A stretch of 64,000 bases of DNA from Streptomyces hyderabadensis (lineage in GTDB: Bacteria > Actinomycetota > Actinomycetes > Streptomycetales > Streptomycetaceae): the NCBI RefSeq assembly GCF_020404845.1, contig NZ_JAIOJZ010000016.1, forward strand, positions 1-64,000. Direction: 5' to 3'. Both the position numbers and the translations under genes were made by a program. Every line of letters starts with the position of its first letter. The first letter of the stretch is position 1. The notes below the pieces were generated by a model that was not told the origin of the DNA, ran no database searches, and was given only the letters and a program-made list of their open reading frames with translations. This document shows positions 58,931-64,000 of this stretch, piece after piece.

Positions 58931-60688
58931 TCATTTCCGAGGCGCGGGCCGCCGCGTCCAGTCGCGGTTCCAGTTGCGCCACATGTCCCGTACGGTCTGG
59001 TGCACTTGGGAGCTGCCGGCGCGCAGCTCGGTGGTGTACGCCTGGACCGCTTCCTTGCCCACCAGCCGCGCTCCGCCGGTGAAGTAGGAACCCCGGACGT
59101 GCTGCGGTGAGCGGAACTTGCCCCACAGCAGGATCTTCATCAGCGGCCAGAGGGTGAACACCCCGGCCGGGCACCGGTCGTCGGGGTCCAGGGTGCCCCA
59201 CACCGACGGGACCAGTCCGCTCTCGCCCAGCAGCTCGTAGATGCGTGCGATCGCCTGCTCCTTCGTCAACTCGCCCGCACGATAGGCGAGTACGGCGTCC
59301 CGCGTCTGGTCGAACATCCGCTCCACCCAGGGGTTGTCCATACCCTGGAGACCTCGGTACGGCGGCTGCTCCAGCATGTCGAAACAGGCCGGGTCGTGCG
59401 TCTTCTCGAACGTCACGGCGGCCTGGTTCTGGGCGTTCGTGCCGTACAGCGTGGTGATGGTCCACACGCGGTTCCAGGCGTTCCACAGGTCGAAGTCGTC
59501 GAACGCGATGTAGCTGCAGGACACCAGGTCGTCGTAGAACCGGAACATGCGCTTGGTCCAGTGGTCCAGGTACGCGAACCGGGAGGTGTCGAAGTCGTCC
59601 TGGCGCACCGCGTCGATCAGCCGGTGGCCCAGTGCGTTCAGTGCCATCACGGTGACGGCGAGACCGCTGGAGAAGAGCGGGTCGATGAAGTCACTGGCGT
59701 GCGGCAGCAGGCACCACCGGTCGCCGACCACCTTCTGCGAGGCGAACTGGGTGCGGTCGGTGGACACGTACGGCCGGACCGCCCGCGCCCGCTCGAACTG
59801 CCGGGCCACACTGGGGAACCGGTGCACGTACTGCCAGAACTCCTCCTCCGCGGAGATGTCCTCCGGCCGGGGGTGCTGGTCGAGATCGAGGTTGAGGCCG
59901 ACACTGCACAACTGGTTCGTGCTGGTCGTCTGGTTGTCGAACGGGATGACCCAGAACCATCCGCCCGGGAACATGTGGTGGAGCGTTCCCTGGCTGAACG
60001 GGCTGGGCATGCCGTGCTGTTCACGGGACGGAGCCACGGCGTCGAAGGGGCGCACGTCCACCATGTGCGTGAAGATCGTGCGCGACCTCGTGCGGTAGGG
60101 CGGTTCCTGCCGCAGCCCGAGGCGCTCGGGCAGGACCGCCCGCATGCCGCCGGCGTCGACCACGTACGAAGCCCGGAAGGAGCCCCGGTCCCGGGTGACG
60201 AGAGTCGCGCCGTCCTCCTCGAACTTCACGTCGTCGACCATGGTGTGGGTGTACGCGGTCACGCCGTAGGACACGGCGACGTGGAACATGTACGCGTCCA
60301 CGTCCTGCCGGAAGTAGTGCGAGTCGGGACCGAGCGGAGGCCCCCAGGTGGGGTACTGGGTGCACTCGTCGGGCCGGGTGGGCTCACCTTCCCGGTGGTA
60401 GATGAAGCTGAAGTTCCGCTTGACCCCGCTGTTCGACGACACGTGGCGGCGCAGTGCCGCGTTGGTCGCCAGGTGATCGAGCTCCGGGACGTCGTAGCGG
60501 CGGGCCAGGACCCGGAGCCCGAACGTGGTCTCGGGGACGGTGGACTCTCCGATGGCGAACCGGGGGTGGCCGCTGCCTTCGAGCAGCAGCACACGCACGC
60601 CGTGACGTGCGAGTACCGTCCCCAGCATCGTCCCGCCGATGCCGCCTCCGACGATGGCGACATCGAAAACACGCTCGTCTTCTTGCAT
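58931..60688 (-). CDS. FADH2-dependent halogenase-like flavoprotein
   Basis: 585 residues. FAD motif VAIVGGGIGGTMLGTVLARHGVRVLLLEG, GESTVPETTFGLRVLARRYDVPEL, and the halogenase WxWxIP motif as GGWFWVIPF near residue 250, together with HASDFIDPLFSSGLAVTVMAL. These match flavin-dependent halogenases acting on carrier-bound or free substrates. The usual catalytic lysine has not been confidently placed: it could be in GVKRNFSF near residue 88, so the activity may be hydroxylation. It would need reduced flavin from the reductase at 51596-52195. Good motif coverage but substrate unknown. Confidence 0.85.
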   Translation of the reverse strand: MQEDERVFDVAIVGGGIGGTMLGTVLARHGVRVLLLEGSGHPRFAIGESTVPETTFGLRVLARRYDVPELDHLATNAALRRHVSSNSGVKRNFSFIYHREGEPTRPDECTQYPTWGPPLGPDSHYFRQDVDAYMFHVAVSYGVTAYTHTMVDDVKFEEDGATLVTRDRGSFRASYVVDAGGMRAVLPERLGLRQEPPYRTRSRTIFTHMVDVRPFDAVAPSREQHGMPSPFSQGTLHHMFPGGWFWVIPFDNQTTSTNQLCSVGLNLDLDQHPRPEDISAEEEFWQYVHRFPSVARQFERARAVRPYVSTDRTQFASQKVVGDRWCLLPHASDFIDPLFSSGLAVTVMALNALGHRLIDAVRQDDFDTSRFAYLDHWTKRMFRFYDDLVSCSYIAFDDFDLWNAWNRVWTITTLYGTNAQNQAAVTFEKTHDPACFDMLEQPPYRGLQGMDNPWVERMFDQTRDAVLAYRAGELTKEQAIARIYELLGESGLVPSVWGTLDPDDRCPAGVFTLWPLMKILLWGKFRSPQHVRGSYFTGGARLVGKEAVQAYTTELRAGSSQVHQTVRDMWRNWNRDWTRRPAPRK

Positions 60689-60737
60689 GTCTGCGGTTCC
60701 TTTCGCGACGGGAAGGGCGAGTCGCCGGGCTCCCCGG

Positions 60738-61397
60738 TCACCGGTGGGTGACCGGGGAGCCCGGCAGCACCCGGCGCAGCCCGCAGGCCGCCAACCGGGC
60801 GGAGAAGGAGACGGCGAACCAGGGGGTGGGTGCCAGTCGGGTCAACCGGCGGCGGTCGCCGGGTACTTGCCGCTCGCCGCGCCCGGTGACGTCCAGCCAC
60901 ACGCCGAAGTGCAGCAGTCGCGCCTCGGGTCCGGCGTCGCGAGCGGGGAACGGCCGCATGTGCTCGCGCACCGCACGCGTGAGGGTGGTGCGCCGTACCG
61001 TGCCCACCTGATGCCGGGCCAGGAAGTGGTCGAGCAACTGGGCGGAGCGGCCCGGGAATCCACCGCGACCGAGCGGAGTGCGCCCTACCAGCCCGGCGTC
61101 GTGGAACGCCGCGGCGGCCAGCAGGCCGACCCGGTCGTAGGCGGTCCCGTGAGTCCGCGCACAGGCGTCGGCCAGCAGGAACGTCCGCAGCGAGTGCAGG
61201 GCGACGCGGGGTGGCAGGATCCGGCGCATCTCCTGCAGCGCGGCGCCCGCGAGGGGGTGCCCGAGCAGCTCCGCGAGGGCCGGGTGGCCGAGCAGAGGCT
61301 GCCATGCCCCGGGTAACGCCCTCGGCGGATCGGAGTGTGAACTCGCCCCGGTCCCACCGGGATCGGGAACCTCCGGCATCTCAGGCCCTGCGGCCAT
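60738..61397 (-). CDS. HD-domain-like protein
   Basis: 219 residues. HSLRTFLLADACARTHGTAYDRVGLLAAAAFHDAGLVGRTP contains the H...HD metal-ligand pattern, followed by REHMRPFPARDAGPEARLLHFGVWLDVTG, where a later H and D are also present. This fits HD-domain hydrolases of the cyanamide hydratase/YfdR type. ATG 61397 with AAGGGGGG upstream. Partner and substrate unknown; upstream gene of the minus-strand block. Confidence 0.75.
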   Translation of the reverse strand: MAAGPEMPEVPDPGGTGASSHSDPPRALPGAWQPLLGHPALAELLGHPLAGAALQEMRRILPPRVALHSLRTFLLADACARTHGTAYDRVGLLAAAAFHDAGLVGRTPLGRGGFPGRSAQLLDHFLARHQVGTVRRTTLTRAVREHMRPFPARDAGPEARLLHFGVWLDVTGRGERQVPGDRRRLTRLAPTPWFAVSFSARLAACGLRRVLPGSPVTHR

Positions 61398-61766
61398 GGC
61401 TCAACCCCCCTTGCCTCACGACCTATTGACTGTGTCCTTCTCATCTGTCTTTACGCTCGGGCCGCCTCTGCCCCCCGCCCTCCGTTTCGCAACGCTGTGT
61501 CCGCGTAAGCGCGTTGGCGTGCAACCGACGGCGCGCGATTCCGGTAACGCGCTCCGGGCGTACGTTCCGGGCCGGCCGTGCGGAGTCGTGGTCTGTTCGA
61601 ATGGATGAGCCCTACTCACCCGTTGTGGGGGTGCGGGTGCGGGTGACGGCCAGGAGGATGCGCCCTGCGCTCCCACTGGTGGAAGATTTCTGTAGTAAAC
61701 CTCGTGAGGTGCGGGGAGTGTTCAGGGCAGGACCGAATCCCACCTGTGCTGAAATGCGGTGTTGGT
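61398..61766. other. Divergent intergenic region between HD gene and thioester reductase
   Basis: 369 bases with no convincing gene. AT-richer patches at 61421-61455 (TTGACT at 61426-61431) and 61683-61702 (TGTAGTAAAC) are candidate promoter parts for the two divergent units. No strong inverted repeat recognised beyond GGGTGCGGGTGCGGGTG at 61628-61645, a short direct repeat. Confidence 0.5.
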
Positions 61767-62885
61767 ATGGCCAGTTTTCCGATCAGCGACGATCTTCGGC
61801 TTCCCGCGGAAATCGATGCGTCGGCTCTGCCGGATGTTCCCGAAGGGCCGCCTGAGAGAATTCTGCTGACCGGAGCCACGGGATTCCTCGGCGGTTTCCT
61901 GCTCGCCGACCTGCTGGATTCGACCGACGCTCGAATCCTTTGCCTGGTGCGGGCGGAGTCGGCCGCTCAGGCCCGGGAACGGCTCGCCGGCCAGTTGCTC
62001 GCCCGGGATGTGCCGGAGCACCACATGTCGCGGATCGACGTCGTGCCGGGCAGCCTGGCGAAGCCGCGGTTCGGCTTGACCGACGAGGAGTTCTCGGGTC
62101 TCTCGCGCGACATCGACGTCATTTACCACTGCGGTGCTTGGGTCAATCTCCTGGCGAGTTACCCGATCCTGCGCGGCTGCAATGTGTCGGGGACCCTGGA
62201 AATCCTTAGACTGGCGACCCGGACCCGTCGAATTCCCGTGCACTACATCTCGACGATGGGGGTGATCCCGGCGGCCCGGGAGGCCGGGACCGGTGTTTCC
62301 GGTTACTGCGCCACCAAATGGGTCGCCGAGCAGCTGGTCGCGCAGGCCGCGGACCGCGGATCGCCCACGATGGTGCACCGGCCCGGTGTGATCCTGGCGG
62401 ACTCGCGCACCGGCCTGGTGGGGAAGTCGGACTGGTTCGTCCACCTGACGACGGCGAGCATCCGCGCCGGCTGCGCCCCCGACCACCCCGGCCTCCTGCC
62501 GGTGGGCACGGTCGACTTCACCAGCCGCGCCATCGTCGACCTGTCCCTGAGCCGGCGTGCCCGAGGACAGGTGTTCCACGTGATCGACCCCGAGCCGCTG
62601 CCCTTCCGGTCGTACTTCCAGGGCTTCGCGGACGCGGGTGTCGACCTTCCGCTCGTTGCGTTCGACACCTGGCTGGAGCGGCTTCGCGACCTGGGCGACG
62701 AGGTTCCCCGCAGCACCCTGAGGCTGGCCGGCGAGACCCTCCGGCAGATGATCCCGGACCCGGGGCAGGACACCGCCGGCCCCACCGCGGCGGCTGCGCA
62801 CCGCGCCCCGCCGGTGCTCGACTCCGACTACTTCCGCAGGATGCTCGCCTTCCTGAACCGCGACGCCCTGCTGCCCGCCCGGTGA
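61767..62885 (+). CDS. Thioester-reductase-like SDR (second)
   Basis: 372 residues from ATG 61767; in-frame GTG starts at 61704 and 61746 are possible. ILLTGATGFLGGFLLADLLDSTDARILCLVRAES, IYHCGAWVNLLASYPILRGCNVSGTLEILRLA, VHYISTMGVIP, Tyr/Lys in SGYCATKWVAEQLV and VHRPGVILADS are the carboxylic-acid-reductase R-domain signatures. Unlike the reductase at 48659, it keeps the classical TGATGFLG loop. Reduces an ACP-bound thioester to an aldehyde or alcohol. Directly upstream of the ACP and KAS genes. Confidence 0.9.
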   Translation: MASFPISDDLRLPAEIDASALPDVPEGPPERILLTGATGFLGGFLLADLLDSTDARILCLVRAESAAQARERLAGQLLARDVPEHHMSRIDVVPGSLAKPRFGLTDEEFSGLSRDIDVIYHCGAWVNLLASYPILRGCNVSGTLEILRLATRTRRIPVHYISTMGVIPAAREAGTGVSGYCATKWVAEQLVAQAADRGSPTMVHRPGVILADSRTGLVGKSDWFVHLTTASIRAGCAPDHPGLLPVGTVDFTSRAIVDLSLSRRARGQVFHVIDPEPLPFRSYFQGFADAGVDLPLVAFDTWLERLRDLGDEVPRSTLRLAGETLRQMIPDPGQDTAGPTAAAAHRAPPVLDSDYFRRMLAFLNRDALLPAR

Positions 62886-62955
62886 CGCACGCGCGGTCCT
62901 CTCCTCCCGTCCCTCCCGTCACCCCTCCCCGCACCTCATCAGCTGGAGTTCTTGC

Positions 62956-63228
62956 ATGTCCCCTTTCACCCTGGAAGACCTGACGGCGATGGTGGCCGAG
63001 ATCGCCGGCGCCGAAGCGGCCCGGGCGCTCGCGGAGCAGCCGGCCGACGCGCCCTTCACCTCGTTGGGCTTCGACTCGATGGCCGTCATCGAACTGGCCG
63101 AGCGGATCCAGGAGCGCTACGGCGTCCCCATCCCGGACGAGGCGGTGCACGACCTGCGCACCGTCCGGCGGACCCTCGACTACGTGAACGGCCAGGCAGC
63201 CGTCGCCGCGGCGGACGGAGCCCGCTGA
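62956..63228 (+). CDS. Acyl carrier protein
   Basis: 90 residues: LEDLTAMVAEIAGAEAARALAEQPADAPFTSLGFDSMAVIELAERIQERYGVPIPDE. The phosphopantetheine serine is Ser41 in LGFDSMAVIEL. Resembles type II polyketide ACPs more than the fatty-acid ACP (short acidic helix III, TRRTLDYVNG-type end). Stop and the KAS start share a base (TGATG). Confidence 0.93.
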   Translation: MSPFTLEDLTAMVAEIAGAEAARALAEQPADAPFTSLGFDSMAVIELAERIQERYGVPIPDEAVHDLRTVRRTLDYVNGQAAVAAADGAR

Positions 63229-64000
63229 TGGCCCGGGGCGCGGGACGGCTGACCGGCATCGGCGTCTACCGCCCCGGTGGCCTGCTCACCAGCGCCGAAC
63301 TCGACACCAGGTTCGGCCACGAGGACGGCTATATCGAGCAGATCACCGGAATCCGGACCAGGCTGAAAGCCGACCCCGACGACACCTTCGTCGAGATGGC
63401 CGCGCAGGCGGCGGACAAGGCCCTGGCCCACGCGGGCGTGCTCGCCGAGGACCTGGACTGCGTCCTGTTCTCCTCCGCCAGCAGCGTCGGCCAGGCATCG
63501 TGCCGGGCCGCCAGTCTCACCCACCGCATCGGAGCCGGCCGGGCCGGCGGGTTCGACGTCAACGGCGGGTGCGCCGGGTTCAGTTACGGGCTGACCCTGG
63601 CCTCCGGACTCATCGCCGCACAGCAGGCGCGTCAGATCCTGGTCGTCGCCGCCGAGCGGCTGAGCGACATCACCGACCCCGACGACTGCGCGACCGTCAT
63701 GGTCTTCGGCGACGCCGCCGGGGCGGCGGTGGTCAGCGCCGCGGACCACGCCGGGATCGGACCGGCGGTGTGGGGAACCCACGGCCCCGGTGAGCCCTGG
63801 ATGACCAGCGCCCCGCCCAAACCCGGTGCCCCCCGCCCGTACATGCACATGGACGGCACCCGGGTGGTCCGCTGGTTCGGTTCGCACATGCCGCAGGTGG
63901 CCCGGGACGCACTCGACGCGGCCGGGCTCACCTGGGACGACATCGCCGCCTTCGTGCCGCACCAGTGCAACGGGCGGCTGATCGACGCGATGGTGCGCCG
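63228..64000 (+). CDS. 3-Oxoacyl-ACP synthase III (KAS III), cut by window edge
   Basis: 257 residues visible, reading still open at the end. Nucleophile Cys115 in FDVNGGCAGFSYGL, FGDAAGAAVVS, and the histidine motif VPHQCNGRLID (usually PHQANxRI) in the last visible segment; the asparagine loop is outside. KAS III condenses a starter acyl-CoA with malonyl-ACP, initiating an acyl chain on the ACP just encoded. Chain elongation ketosynthases are expected beyond 64 kb. Confidence 0.92.
   Translation, partial: MARGAGRLTGIGVYRPGGLLTSAELDTRFGHEDGYIEQITGIRTRLKADPDDTFVEMAAQAADKALAHAGVLAEDLDCVLFSSASSVGQASCRAASLTHRIGAGRAGGFDVNGGCAGFSYGLTLASGLIAAQQARQILVVAAERLSDITDPDDCATVMVFGDAAGAAVVSAADHAGIGPAVWGTHGPGEPWMTSAPPKPGAPRPYMHMDGTRVVRWFGSHMPQVARDALDAAGLTWDDIAAFVPHQCNGRLIDAMVR

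Noticed and set aside
1..64000. CRISPR arrays, rRNA genes, intact insertion sequences
   Set aside because: No regularly spaced repeats, no rRNA-like segments and no transposase were seen on either strand.

Overview
The DNA is very GC-rich, with strong third-position GC bias, GTG/TTG starts and many 1-4 base stop/start overlaps. Gene families include MocR, Lrp and DUF885 proteins, Tat-secreted PhoD, SelA/B/C/D and a ketosynthase/ACP cluster. Together these point to a Streptomyces or close relative. All assignments come from reading the sequence and translations; no searches were run.

Left part (1-26.5 kb, accessory in character). A permease/thioredoxin-reductase pair (minus strand) is divergent from an ABC importer: ATPase, then a GntR regulator, a Tat lipoprotein binding protein and a fused permease. 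Next come tRNA-Sec (selC) and a six-gene minus-strand operon, selD - ACAD-like - PhnD-like - ferritin-like - selA - selB. The complete selenocysteine machinery therefore encloses three genes that do not belong to the classical Sec pathway. A second GntR, closely similar to the first, and a beta-propeller lactonase follow. Then comes a nine-gene plus-strand operon: MaoC dehydratase, thiolase, enoyl-CoA hydratase, two type III CoA-transferases, 3-hydroxyacyl-CoA dehydrogenase, second hydratase, third GntR and a second TrxB-like flavoprotein. A 31-base site with core GATCGTTCAYCAATYTTG lies just downstream of the -10 at three near-identical promoters: ABC ATPase, binding protein and maoC. This suggests uptake and CoA-thioester catabolism of one unidentified compound under common GntR control. 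trxB and selD also share a promoter pattern (ATTGCTTGCCG, 17-base spacer). A decayed tyrosine-recombinase tail at 26.7 kb marks the right edge.

Middle part (26.9-45.8 kb, ordinary chromosomal genes). sbcD-sbcC nuclease, two divergent Lrp pairs (rhodanese; Cys/Met PLP enzyme), an SDR, a DUF885 peptidase-like protein, an ACT-GNAT protein, a SWIM/DUF6493-type pair, PhoD and a MocR regulator.

Right part (45.9-64 kb, a probable biosynthetic cluster cut by the window edge). It has a membrane protein, DUF2156 transferase, ACAD-like protein, two thioester-reductase-like proteins, a class III aminotransferase, SRPBCC protein, flavin reductase, DAO-type oxidase, wax-ester-type acyltransferase, methyltransferase and ABC1 kinase. 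These are followed by an Ala/Gly repeat protein, ECF sigma factor, FADH2-dependent halogenase-like flavoprotein, HD-like protein, ACP and KAS III. Carrier-bound acyl chain synthesis, reductive release and transamination are the most economical reading; the product is unknown.
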